Source: JACKJK01 sp046159835 (GTDB lineage: Bacteria; Pseudomonadota; Alphaproteobacteria; Rhizobiales; Tepidamorphaceae). Taken from it: a DNA stretch of 64,000 nt. Shown here piece after piece: positions 8,457 to 17,069 of the stretch. The DNA is taken from the NCBI RefSeq assembly GCF_046159835.1, contig NZ_JBJXCY010000001.1:1488001-1552000 (forward strand), given 5' to 3'. The notes under the pieces are model-generated. The model worked only from the letters and a program-made list of their open reading frames with translations, had not been told where the DNA came from and made no database searches. A program made the translations under genes and the position numbers. How positions within the stretch are numbered: the first letter of the stretch is position 1; each line of letters starts with the position of its first letter.

Positions 8457-9058
8457 TGCAGCACCTCCAGTTTGCTGCGCAGCTTTGAATAGGCGAGCCG
8501 CATGCGCGACTTCACGGTGCCGAGCGGGAGCGTCAGTTTCTCTGCGATCTCGCTTTGAGGCATGTCCTCGACGAAGGCCATTTCCATGATCTGCTTCTGC
8601 TCGGGCGGCAGATCATCGAGCGCTGCCGCGATCAGTTCGGCGCGCTGGCTGGCAAAGGCCTCGTCCTCGCCGTCGGCTGCTTCCGACGGCAACTCGATAT
8701 CGTCTATATCGACGTAAGGCCGCGACGAGGCACGCCGCAGCCGGTCAATTCGCGCGTTACGCGCAATGGTGAAAATCCACGTGCTGGCGGCACCGGCCTG
8801 GGGGTTGTAGAGCCCGACCTTGCGCCAGACCGTCATCATGACGTCCTGCATCAAATCCTCGGCGAGTGCGGCATCTGCACCTGACTTCAAAAGCCAGGCC
8901 TTGATCCGCGGCGCGAAATGTTCAAACAGCTCGCGAAACGCCTGCCGGTCGGCCGTTTCGGCCACGCGCGACAGCAAATCGCGATGGTACGCAACGAGGT
9001 TGATATCCCTTCCGTCGCTCTTCATCGCCACATTGCTGCCCGTGATCATCATGCGCAT
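8453..9058 (-). CDS. rpoE: ECF11-type RNA polymerase sigma factor RpoE
   Basis: A 201-residue extracytoplasmic-function sigma factor paired with ChrR. Region 2 (FEHFAPRIKAWLLKSGADAA, AEDLMQDVMMTVWRK, STWIFTIARNARID) and region 4 (LPPEQKQIMEMAFVEDMPQSEIAEKL, GTVKSRMRLAYSKL) are intact. Start chosen at ATG 9058 because GGAGGG is 7 bases upstream. The autoregulatory promoter at 9075-9104 sits so close that the ATG at 9025 (MKSDGRD) is a real alternative on the shorter transcript. Established role of the group: singlet-oxygen and photo-oxidative stress response. Confidence 0.92.
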   Translation of the reverse strand: MRMMITGSNVAMKSDGRDINLVAYHRDLLSRVAETADRQAFRELFEHFAPRIKAWLLKSGADAALAEDLMQDVMMTVWRKVGLYNPQAGAASTWIFTIARNARIDRLRRASSRPYVDIDDIELPSEAADGEDEAFASQRAELIAAALDDLPPEQKQIMEMAFVEDMPQSEIAEKLTLPLGTVKSRMRLAYSKLRSKLEVLQ

Positions 9059-9074
9059 CGCGAACCCTCCGCGC

Positions 9075-9104
9075 CTCATACGGGCCGAGTGTTCGATTGG
9101 ATCA
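9075..9104 (-). promoter_or_regulatory. RpoE (ECF11)-type autoregulatory promoter of rpoE-chrR-sdr
   Basis: Minus strand TGATCC (9104-9099), 18-base spacer, TATGAG (9080-9075). The -35 box overlaps the last codons of the lipid kinase gene. Same spacing and -35 as the pair at 3541 and 3601, giving a three-promoter local regulon. Confidence 0.7.
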
Positions 9105-10022
9105 GGTGTCTGCCGCAGTTGATTGCTGCGGCACGAGAACCTTCAACTCGCCGGGATGCGACTTGATGGTGATCTCTCTTGGAAGGTCATAAAGCTCGCC
9201 GTCCCGGACGCATTTTGCCCGCCGCGACGCGCGTAAGACCTTCACGTCCACCTGTTGATGCGCCGTCTCCTCCAGAATCCCGTTTTCCGCCCACGCACCC
9301 ATGAACACATCGGCTGCGAGCGAAACGCTGTCGCTGACGCTCAGCGGAGGAGCAAGGTAGAGTCCGAGTTCGCCACCGTCCACCTTGTCGGCATAGGGAA
9401 GATGGCCTTCGCCGTACCGGTTGTTGGCGCAGGCCAACACGGAAAGCGTTCTGCTGAACGGTTGAGCGTTGTCCGGCGTGATCTCGACTGTGAAACGAGG
9501 AGCCTGTGTCACCGCGTCGAATGCGCCGCGCACGCTGGCGAAAATCTTGCTGGCGCGCGAGGAGTAGGGATAGGCCTTGCGCGATTCGACCATCTTGGAA
9601 TGCAGGCCGACCGAGAACTGGTGGACGAAGGCATCGCCGTTGACCGTGGCGATATCGGCATCGACCACGCGTCCCGCGGCCACCGCCTCCACCGCTTCGT
9701 GGATATCGAGCGGGATCTGGAGGGTGCGGGCGAACAGGTTCATCGTGCCGGCCGGAATGACCGCGAGCACCTTGCCGCACTTCCACAAGGTGCCGGCGGC
9801 GGTGGAAATGGAACCGTCTCCGCCGCAGACGCTGACGCATTCCCACTCCGGGTCCTTGCAGGCCGCGTCGAGCGCGTCCGTCAGCGTCTTGCCTTCGATG
9901 ATGTCGACGTCGGGGTCGTGGCCGGACTTGCGGAACGCCTCGGCGGCGAACCGGGCATACTCGTTCACATCTTCCGTGCGCAGCGACCCTGCCTCACGGT
10001 TGAGAATGACTTTCACGCGCAT
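9102..10022 (-). CDS. Diacylglycerol/lipid kinase family protein
   Basis: A 306-residue kinase of the DAGK catalytic superfamily (YegS/BmrU type), which phosphorylates diacylglycerol or related lipids at the membrane face. The nucleotide loop VCGGDGS and the PAGTMNLFARTL motif are clear, and the C-terminal beta domain follows. Start set at ATG 10022 (MRVKVILN) because homologues begin there; the 51 codons upstream are not conserved-looking. It lies directly upstream of rpoE on the same strand, its 3' end holding the rpoE -35 box, so membrane-lipid turnover may be linked to the stress locus. Confidence 0.82.
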   Translation of the reverse strand: MRVKVILNREAGSLRTEDVNEYARFAAEAFRKSGHDPDVDIIEGKTLTDALDAACKDPEWECVSVCGGDGSISTAAGTLWKCGKVLAVIPAGTMNLFARTLQIPLDIHEAVEAVAAGRVVDADIATVNGDAFVHQFSVGLHSKMVESRKAYPYSSRASKIFASVRGAFDAVTQAPRFTVEITPDNAQPFSRTLSVLACANNRYGEGHLPYADKVDGGELGLYLAPPLSVSDSVSLAADVFMGAWAENGILEETAHQQVDVKVLRASRRAKCVRDGELYDLPREITIKSHPGELKVLVPQQSTAADT

Positions 10023-10177
10023 GTCGCAACGGTCCCCAAGGTGGAATTGTACCGGCACGCTAGATTGTTGCGGCCTGCCTTGGAACGTTTCACGCGCATT
10101 TAAGTTTCCCATCCGCGCGGCTTTACTGCCATTATCGGGAGGCCGCAGAGGCAACAACCTAATCTGGGGGACCAATC

Positions 10178-10360
10178 GTGATCGACGTTCAAGTGGGTGG
10201 CCTGCTCGGCCTGATCATTCTCGCACTCGACATCTATGCCATCGTGAAAATCGTCGGCTCCGGCGCATCGACCGGCTCCAAGGTACTTTGGATCCTGATA
10301 ATCCTGTTCCTGCCGCTGCTGGGCCTGATCCTGTGGTACCTGTTCGGACCCAAGGGCTGA
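10178..10360 (+). CDS. PLDc_N domain small membrane protein
   Basis: A 60-residue protein with two transmembrane helices and the PLD-nuclease N-terminal signature (LDIYAIVKI ... KVLWILIILFLPLLGLILWYLFGPKG). This domain is found alone in many bacterial envelope proteins and at the start of cardiolipin synthases. Start is GTG 10178 with GGGGG upstream. It is monocistronic, ending 9 bases before the convergent DUF1513 gene. The exact role is unknown. Confidence 0.8.
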   Translation: MIDVQVGGLLGLIILALDIYAIVKIVGSGASTGSKVLWILIILFLPLLGLILWYLFGPKG

Positions 10361-10369
10361 CGCAGCCGC

Positions 10370-11464
10370 TCAACCCTGCCGGGTGAGCGCGGCGATGTGA
10401 TTGTCCCAGGCCAGCGCGTCGAACGGGCGCGCCGTGCCCGTGTCTACGTGCATGATGCCGGCACCATCGCTTGCCAGAAATCCGGAATGCTCGGGCGCAA
10501 GTCCGCAGACATCTGCAATCGACCGGCGGGAGACGATCCCGCCGGTCTTGCTGTCCCAGACATAGAGAACGCCGCCGCGCGGGCTGCTCATGGCGATGCG
10601 CTCGCCATCGGCGCTGGCTGCGACCGACCCGACATAGTTGTCGAAGGCCTGCCAGTCCGCGTTGTCGACGTCACAGAACCGGATGTCCTGGCCGCGCGCA
10701 TGGAAGCCGGCCAGTGGCGGCCCATCCAGCGGTGATCCCTCGAACTGCCCTCCGAACCAGATACGACCCTGCGCGTCCTCCGCGATATGGCGAATGGAAA
10801 GCTGGTGAAAGTCTTTGGGGAGGGACACCTGCTCCACGATCTCGCCGCTGGCGATATCGAGATAGGCGAGCGAGGGCGTCATCGTCGGGATGTTCAGCTT
10901 CTGGCGCGGAAAATCCGGATGCGTGAGGATGCCGCCATTGGCGATCGCGACCGTGCGCTGGTCGCGCATCAGCAGCACTTCGTGCGGACCGATCCCAGCC
11001 GTCTCCACCTCGCCGATCCGCCGGTAGCCGTTCGCCACGTCGTAAAGGCCCATGACGCCGCGCTCGCCGTCGAAATCGTTTTCCGAGGCAAACAGCAGCG
11101 CGCCATCGCGGGTGAAGAATCCGTGGCCCATGAAATGCCGGTCGGCCGGCGGCTCGAACGCGGCGACACGGCGCTGCGCCTTCAGATCCAGCACAATCGC
11201 GAAGCGCCCCGGACGGCGGGCGAAGACAACGGCTTTCGTCCCGTCGGGCGAGAACGCGGAGTCGTGCCCGCGCGCATCAAGGTCTTCGGTGAACAGCAGC
11301 CGGGCGTCCTCATCGAGGACGGCCGCCGCGAATGTCCCGTCGCCCTTGCGGCAGCAGGCGACAAAGTGCGTCTGGCTGGACGTGTCGGCAAATGCGGTGA
11401 GGGGCAGGGCGCCGGTAGCCGCCAGCCCGAGGATCACGCTGCGCCGATCAGGGCCTTGTGCCAT
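10370..11464 (-). CDS. DUF1513 family periplasmic beta-propeller-like protein of the imelysin cluster
   Basis: A 364-residue exported protein with a Tat-like signal (DRRSVILGLAATGALPLTAFA). The mature part has repeated beta-strand segments (ARGHDSAFSPDGTKAVVFARRP, ENDFDGERGVMGLYDV, GIGPHEVLL), as in DUF1513 proteins. These almost always sit with imelysin and di-haem oxidoreductase genes in iron-regulated operons. It is the last gene of this operon and overlaps the stop of the preceding imelysin gene by one base. Likely a periplasmic partner in iron handling; no enzymatic activity is established. Confidence 0.84.
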   Translation of the reverse strand: MAQGPDRRSVILGLAATGALPLTAFADTSSQTHFVACCRKGDGTFAAAVLDEDARLLFTEDLDARGHDSAFSPDGTKAVVFARRPGRFAIVLDLKAQRRVAAFEPPADRHFMGHGFFTRDGALLFASENDFDGERGVMGLYDVANGYRRIGEVETAGIGPHEVLLMRDQRTVAIANGGILTHPDFPRQKLNIPTMTPSLAYLDIASGEIVEQVSLPKDFHQLSIRHIAEDAQGRIWFGGQFEGSPLDGPPLAGFHARGQDIRFCDVDNADWQAFDNYVGSVAASADGERIAMSSPRGGVLYVWDSKTGGIVSRRSIADVCGLAPEHSGFLASDGAGIMHVDTGTARPFDALAWDNHIAALTRQG

Positions 11465-12543
11465 CAGTCGCCGTCCATCGAGTTGAATCCGAGCACGAGG
11501 GCGAGTGCCGCCGGATAACGGTCGGACAGAACAGTGACCGCGCCGCCAAGCGGGATCAGTGTGTAGGTGAGTTCCTTGTGGTGCTCGGGGCTTTCCACCA
11601 GCGCTACCCAGCTGTCGCCCGTTTCGTCGAGTTCGCGCAGCACGTGGGTCGCCGACCTGATTTCGAACGCCAGCGCGTTGGCGACCTCGCCGTCGTCGGT
11701 GCCCAGAAGCGGATTGAAATGCCCTTCGAACAGCGCGGCAACGGCTTCAAGATTGGCGATGAGCGAGGGGACCGTCTCGTTCGAACGCCAGAACGGCGCG
11801 CGCTTGGCGTGCGACGCGTCCGGGCTTTCTTCGATCACCGCCTGCAGCTTCAGGTCGCGCACCATCTGCACCTGTTCGCGAGCGGCCTGGATGATCGCCT
11901 GCAGGACTTCCGCGTCGTCGCGGAAAAGCGGGTTCTCCGGGCCGGGGTTCAGCATCAGCTTGCGGTATCCGTCCGGGTCCCGCCAGTCCGACAGGATATT
12001 GCCGGCAATTACGTGCAGCGACTGCGCGACCGCGCTGACATAGCCACAGACATAGCTGCCTTCGGCGAGCAGTCGCTTCTCGTAGGGGCCAAACAGCAGG
12101 AAATCGAGCGCCGGCAGCCCTTGGACGGCGACGCTTTGCTCGTAGAGCGTCTTCGGGTCGAGAGCGGCCGGTTCCTTTGCGCCGACGAAACCCTGCACCT
12201 GCCGCAGACCGCGGCCCTTCCTGTCCGGCCAGAAGAAGATGCGCTCGAAGCGGTAATCCTCGCGCGCCGGCCCGAAGCGGATCATCTCCACGCGCGACCA
12301 CGCATCGACGGTCGCGGCGAACTGGTCGCGCAGCGCCGAAAGGCTGTCTGGCGAGGGGCCTTGGCAATGTGCGCCGGCTGCCTCCGCTAGCGTGCCGGTT
12401 GCAGCGTCGAACGCGGCATAGCGTGTGACGATTTCCGTCTCGATGACATCCTCGACGACAGCCAGACGCTCGGGCGTCTGCGCGAGACAAGCCGTCGCGG
12501 CGAGCACGAGCGCGGCAAGGCCAAGGATCGGTCGCATCAGCAT
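11464..12543 (-). CDS. Imelysin family protein (second, divergent copy)
   Basis: A 359-residue exported helical-bundle protein of the imelysin/EfeO-M75 family, which binds iron or haem-related ligands at the cell surface or in the periplasm. Signal peptide at residues 1-21 (LGLAALVLAATACLA). The canonical GxHxxE motif is degenerate here: the equivalent stretch reads GLPALDFLLFG, so the histidine is missing. It starts one base after the stop of the di-haem oxidoreductase gene. The paired arrangement of one canonical and one divergent imelysin in a single operon is common, but the division of labour is not known. Confidence 0.84.
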   Translation of the reverse strand: MLMRPILGLAALVLAATACLAQTPERLAVVEDVIETEIVTRYAAFDAATGTLAEAAGAHCQGPSPDSLSALRDQFAATVDAWSRVEMIRFGPAREDYRFERIFFWPDRKGRGLRQVQGFVGAKEPAALDPKTLYEQSVAVQGLPALDFLLFGPYEKRLLAEGSYVCGYVSAVAQSLHVIAGNILSDWRDPDGYRKLMLNPGPENPLFRDDAEVLQAIIQAAREQVQMVRDLKLQAVIEESPDASHAKRAPFWRSNETVPSLIANLEAVAALFEGHFNPLLGTDDGEVANALAFEIRSATHVLRELDETGDSWVALVESPEHHKELTYTLIPLGGAVTVLSDRYPAALALVLGFNSMDGD

Positions 12544-14088
<1,545 letters not shown>

Positions 14089-14110
14089 TCAGTTCACTGG
14101 TTCAGGTGTC

Positions 14111-15370
14111 TCACTGAAACACGGCGTTGGGGTTGTCGAGGCTGTCGGAGCCTTCAAGCTCAATGGAGCCGAGGTCAAGAGCTGCGACTGCACGCTCGAT
14201 GGACCGAGTCTGCGCGACGAGGCCATCAATCGCAGCCTGGACGGTCGCGTTGCCCTCATCGTTGCCCTGACCGATCATCTGGTCGTAGGCCTCGCCACCC
14301 TCGGCGCGGTCCTTCATGGCCTGCATGGCATCCATTGTCGCATCAAGGCTCTTGCGAACCTCTTCATCCAGCGCGGCTTCCTTGGCAACGACAAGACCGG
14401 AAAGAGACGGACCGGAAACCGTGCTGCCATCAACGCGCTTGTACTCGCCCTGATACACGTTGCGCACGCCAAGGGCATCGTAATAGTGCGAATTGTGCGT
14501 GTTGTCGGAGAAGCAGTCATGCTCTTCCTCCGGATCGTGCAGCAGCAGGCCAAGCTTCATGCGCTCGCCGGCCAGTTCGCCGTAGGAGAGCGAACCCATG
14601 CCGGTGAAGATCGCGGTCAGCCCGGCTGCCGGATCTTCGGTCACCGCGGCACGGGCCTCGCCACCTTCGCCCCAGCTTTCGACCATCTCTTCGAGGTCGG
14701 AAATCAGCAGTTCGGACGCAGCCTTGAGATACTGCGCGCGGCGTTCGCAATTGCCGCCGGTGCAGTTGGCCGGGTCGAAATCGGTTGCAGGACGCGCGCC
14801 TGCGCCCGCGTCGTTGCCGTTCAGGTCCTGGCCCCAGAGTAGGAACTCGATGGCGTGGTAACCCGTCGCGACGTTGGCTTCGACGTCCTCGGCTTCGTGC
14901 AGCGTCTCGGCCAGAAGCTCCGGCGTGATCTGCGACACGTCAACGCTCTCGCCGTTCAGCGTGATCTGCTCGTTGGCGATCACGTTGGTGGTGTAGAGGC
15001 CGTTTTCGTCCGACTGCGAACCATAGGAGGCATCGACGTAATCGATCAGGCCTTCATCCAGCGGCCAGGCATTCACCTTGCCCTCCCAGTCATCCACGAT
15101 CGGGTTGCCGAACCGGTAGACCTCGGTCTGCTGGTAGGGAACGCGGGCCGCGAGCCATGCGGCGCGGGCGGCATCCAGCGTCTCTTCGCTGGGGGAGGCG
15201 ATCAGCTTGCCGATTGCCCCGTCGAGCGCCTTCGCGGTGATCAGCGAGTCTTCGTATCCGGCATGGGCAATGTCGGCATAGGTCTCGACGACCTCTGCGG
15301 GCGTCTGCGCCGCGGCGGGCAGCGCGATCAGGCAAGCAAGGCCTGCGGCTGCGAGTGTCAAAGGCTTCAT
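14111..15370 (-). CDS. Imelysin family iron-uptake protein (IrpA-like)
   Basis: A 419-residue exported protein with a signal peptide (KPLTLAAAGLACLIALPAAAQ) and the complete imelysin motif GYHAIEFLLWG. DTHNSHYYDALGVRNVYQGEY is also typical. Start moved to ATG 15370, which has AGGAG upstream and places the signal peptide at the N-terminus. Family members are iron-regulated and bind iron in the periplasm or outer membrane. First of the four-gene imelysin-DHOR-imelysin-DUF1513 operon, 82 bases after the cysteine-rich gene that probably shares its promoter. Confidence 0.88.
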   Translation of the reverse strand: MKPLTLAAAGLACLIALPAAAQTPAEVVETYADIAHAGYEDSLITAKALDGAIGKLIASPSEETLDAARAAWLAARVPYQQTEVYRFGNPIVDDWEGKVNAWPLDEGLIDYVDASYGSQSDENGLYTTNVIANEQITLNGESVDVSQITPELLAETLHEAEDVEANVATGYHAIEFLLWGQDLNGNDAGAGARPATDFDPANCTGGNCERRAQYLKAASELLISDLEEMVESWGEGGEARAAVTEDPAAGLTAIFTGMGSLSYGELAGERMKLGLLLHDPEEEHDCFSDNTHNSHYYDALGVRNVYQGEYKRVDGSTVSGPSLSGLVVAKEAALDEEVRKSLDATMDAMQAMKDRAEGGEAYDQMIGQGNDEGNATVQAAIDGLVAQTRSIERAVAALDLGSIELEGSDSLDNPNAVFQ

Positions 15371-15452
15371 GGTGGCTCCTTCCGAGTTCAAGGTTCGTGG
15401 GAGTTTGGTTGTCAGCGCACCGCCCTTTGCACGGCACGCCAATGCGATTGGG

Positions 15453-15953
15453 TCAGTGGTACTGCACCTGCTGCGGGCGACCTGCGATCTCGTCGATCAC
15501 GTGGGCCGGGACCGGCATCAGTGTCTGGCCGAACTTGTCGAGGGTGGCGGCATAGCGCCGGGCGGCTTCCTCGATCTCGCCCGCACGGTCGCACCCGCCG
15601 AGGCAGGTGATGCAGTTGCCGCGCGTCAGCGTGTCGCCATGCTGGCAAGCCGAGATGAGGGCTGCGGCCAGGCATTCCTCGCGACACATGCGTTTTGCGC
15701 CAAAGGGGAAGCTTCGCAGCGGGCAACCGGCACAGACACGAAGCGACCGCACGAAGCACGAGAGGTCGGCAATGGCACGGCGGCCGTCCACAGCGCCGAG
15801 TTCCTGGGAATAAAACGTCCAGGCCAGTTCCCACGGGTCGATGGAACCGGTGTCATATCCGGCGACCCAATGGCGATAGCCCTCGACGACGAGCCGTTCC
15901 GGCGTCCGGTCGAGGTAGGATTCGCGGTTTCCGCTCGGGAGTTTGAATTTCAT
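15453..15953 (-). CDS. Cysteine-rich protein of unknown function upstream of the imelysin operon
   Basis: A 166-residue soluble protein without a signal peptide. The N-terminal half is ordinary. The second half has nine cysteines between about residues 67 and 123, in patterns CxxC (CAGC), CREEC, CITC and LGGC, which suggests an Fe-S cluster or zinc site. Start set at ATG 15953 with GAGAGG upstream. Being first ahead of an iron-linked operon, it could be an iron-sulfur sensor, a maturation factor or a cytoplasmic reductase. I do not recognise the family, so no function is assigned. Confidence 0.7.
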   Translation of the reverse strand: MKFKLPSGNRESYLDRTPERLVVEGYRHWVAGYDTGSIDPWELAWTFYSQELGAVDGRRAIADLSCFVRSLRVCAGCPLRSFPFGAKRMCREECLAAALISACQHGDTLTRGNCITCLGGCDRAGEIEEAARRYAATLDKFGQTLMPVPAHVIDEIAGRPQQVQYH

Positions 15954-16152
15954 CGCAGCAGACCTCTCGCCCCGGCGGACACCGGCGCGTGAAAACGGTC
16001 TACCGCGCAGCCCGCATGGCGGGCGCACGACGAAAAGGCACACATGGGAACCTCCAACAGCCCGGGTTCAAGGCCCGGATGAGATGGCTCATTTCAGGAT
16101 ACAAAATCCGCGGGGACGATAAAAAGCGACAAAATCACCGTCAATCATTATG

Positions 16153-16171
16153 TTTTGGAACGATTCCAGAA
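16153..16171. promoter_or_regulatory. Irr-box (ICE)-like palindrome upstream of the iron operon
   Basis: TTTTGGAACGATTCCAGAA contains the perfect dyad TGGAA-CGA-TTCCA. The ICE motif bound by the rhizobial iron regulator Irr is TTTAGAA-N3-TTCTAAA; this site has the same spacing with paired A-to-G/T-to-C changes. It lies 200 bases upstream of the cysteine-rich gene, next to a possible minus-strand promoter (TTGACG at 16139-16144, 17-base spacer, TATCGT). The rest of the 15954-16210 gap shows nothing else recognisable. Confidence 0.4.
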
Positions 16172-16210
16172 AACTTGACTCTACGCGTCAATTTGCCGGG
16201 ATTGACCCAT

Positions 16211-16240
16211 AAAAAAACCGGCCCCGTTGCGGGGGCCGGC
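16211..16240 (-). terminator. Intrinsic terminator of the csbD gene
   Basis: On the minus strand a GC-rich stem (GCCGGCCCC / GGGGCCGG, loop GCAAC region) is followed by seven T residues (16217-16211). Confidence 0.85.
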
Positions 16241-16268
16241 TCCTCTCTGAGGGGAGAGTTGGTCGTGC

Positions 16269-16466
16269 TTAGATCTTCTCCATCCAGGAGTCGACTTCCT
16301 TCTCGGCTTCTTCCTGCGTCTTGCCGTAGCGCTCCTGCAGGCGGCCTTCGAGTTCCTTGCGGCGACCGGAAATCACGTCCATGTCGTCGTTGGTGAGCTT
16401 TCCCCACTGCTGCTGGGCCTTGCCCTTGAACTGCTCCCAGTTTCCTTCGACCTGATTCCAATTCAT
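16269..16466 (-). CDS. CsbD family stress protein
   Basis: A 65-residue hydrophilic protein starting MNWNQVEGNWEQFKGKAQQQWGK, the signature of the CsbD family, whose members are strongly induced by general stress in many bacteria. Start is ATG 16466 with AAGGAAG upstream. It has its own EcfG-type promoter (16547-16572) and terminator, so it is a single-gene transcript of the stress regulon. Molecular function unknown; probably a small helical protein of the cytoplasm. Confidence 0.92.
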   Translation of the reverse strand: MNWNQVEGNWEQFKGKAQQQWGKLTNDDMDVISGRRKELEGRLQERYGKTQEEAEKEVDSWMEKI

Positions 16467-16546
16467 GACATCTTCCTTTCGGGGTTTCACTTCGGGGGTC
16501 TTGTTGTTCAGGGGGCGCGGTGTGCTGTGCGCTCCATGGGAAGGGA

Positions 16547-16572
16547 AACGCGAAATCGGGTTTGCTGGTTCC
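16547..16572 (-). promoter_or_regulatory. EcfG-type promoter of csbD
   Basis: Minus strand GGAAC (16572-16568), 17-base spacer, CGTT (16550-16547). This matches the alphaproteobacterial general stress consensus GGAAC-N16/17-(C)GTT and lies about 80 bases upstream of the csbD start. It is back to back with the element at 16607. Confidence 0.75.
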
Positions 16573-16606
16573 TGTAAAAAAGTCGTCCCTGCGATCACAA
16601 ATTCGC

Positions 16607-16632
16607 GGAACCAAATCGCCTGGTCAGGGGTT
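16607..16632 (+). promoter_or_regulatory. EcfG-type promoter of the 24-residue peptide gene
   Basis: GGAAC at 16607-16611, 17-base spacer, GGTT at 16629-16632. It keeps the essential GTT and is divergent to the csbD promoter. The transcript would start about 100 bases before the small ORF at 16738. Confidence 0.6.
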
Positions 16633-16737
16633 GATGCGTCCATAATCACACGCGCCCATCGCGGGCACGTCCTGACCATGAAGGGCCGAGCGACCCCCCG
16701 ATCGCGACAGCCTGACGCCAACACCAGGAGCGACATC

Positions 16738-16812
16738 ATGAAGGGTATTCTCATGTGGCTGATCGGTATTCCGATCCCGATCATCATTCTTCTGTATCTT
16801 TTCGTTTTTTAG
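16738..16812 (+). CDS. 24-residue hydrophobic membrane peptide
   Basis: An ORF of 24 codons starting MKGILMWLIGIPIPII and continuing as a single transmembrane helix with a Pro-x-Pro kink. AGGAG lies 8 bases before ATG 16738. It has a GSR-type promoter upstream (16607-16632) and a strong intrinsic terminator downstream (16874-16900), so it forms a complete transcription unit. Very short peptides of this shape recur in Rhizobiales, but no function is established. It is easily missed by gene finders because of its length. Confidence 0.7.
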   Translation: MKGILMWLIGIPIPIIILLYLFVF

Positions 16813-16873
16813 AATTGCAGCCGCTTCGGCAAGACCTCCAGTCAGCCGCGCAATGCCACCGAACAGTCATTGA

Positions 16874-16900
16874 AGGCGCTCCTCACCGAGCGCCTTTTTT
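16874..16900 (+). terminator. Intrinsic terminator after the 24-residue peptide gene
   Basis: Eight-base stem AGGCGCTC / GAGCGCCT with a six-base loop, followed by TTTTTT. Confidence 0.88.
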
Positions 16901-16957
16901 GTTTATTCGTCACTTTAATCAAATCCCAAAAATATTTGATATTTTTCGTGATTTCAC

Positions 16958-16982
16958 GGAACCAATATGTCACCCACGCATT
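16958..16982 (+). promoter_or_regulatory. Weak EcfG-like promoter of the PRC-barrel gene
   Basis: GGAAC at 16958-16962, 16-base spacer, CATT in place of CGTT at 16979-16982. The same CATT variant occurs upstream of the DUF1328 gene (21947-21972). About 90 bases before the start codon. Confidence 0.35.
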
Positions 16983-17069
16983 GTCGCTGCTGTTAACGGA
17001 CGCGGCCAACGCCCCCTCGTTGGAACAGCGTTTCGAGCCACAACAAACACGGACAAGGAGACCCCGACC

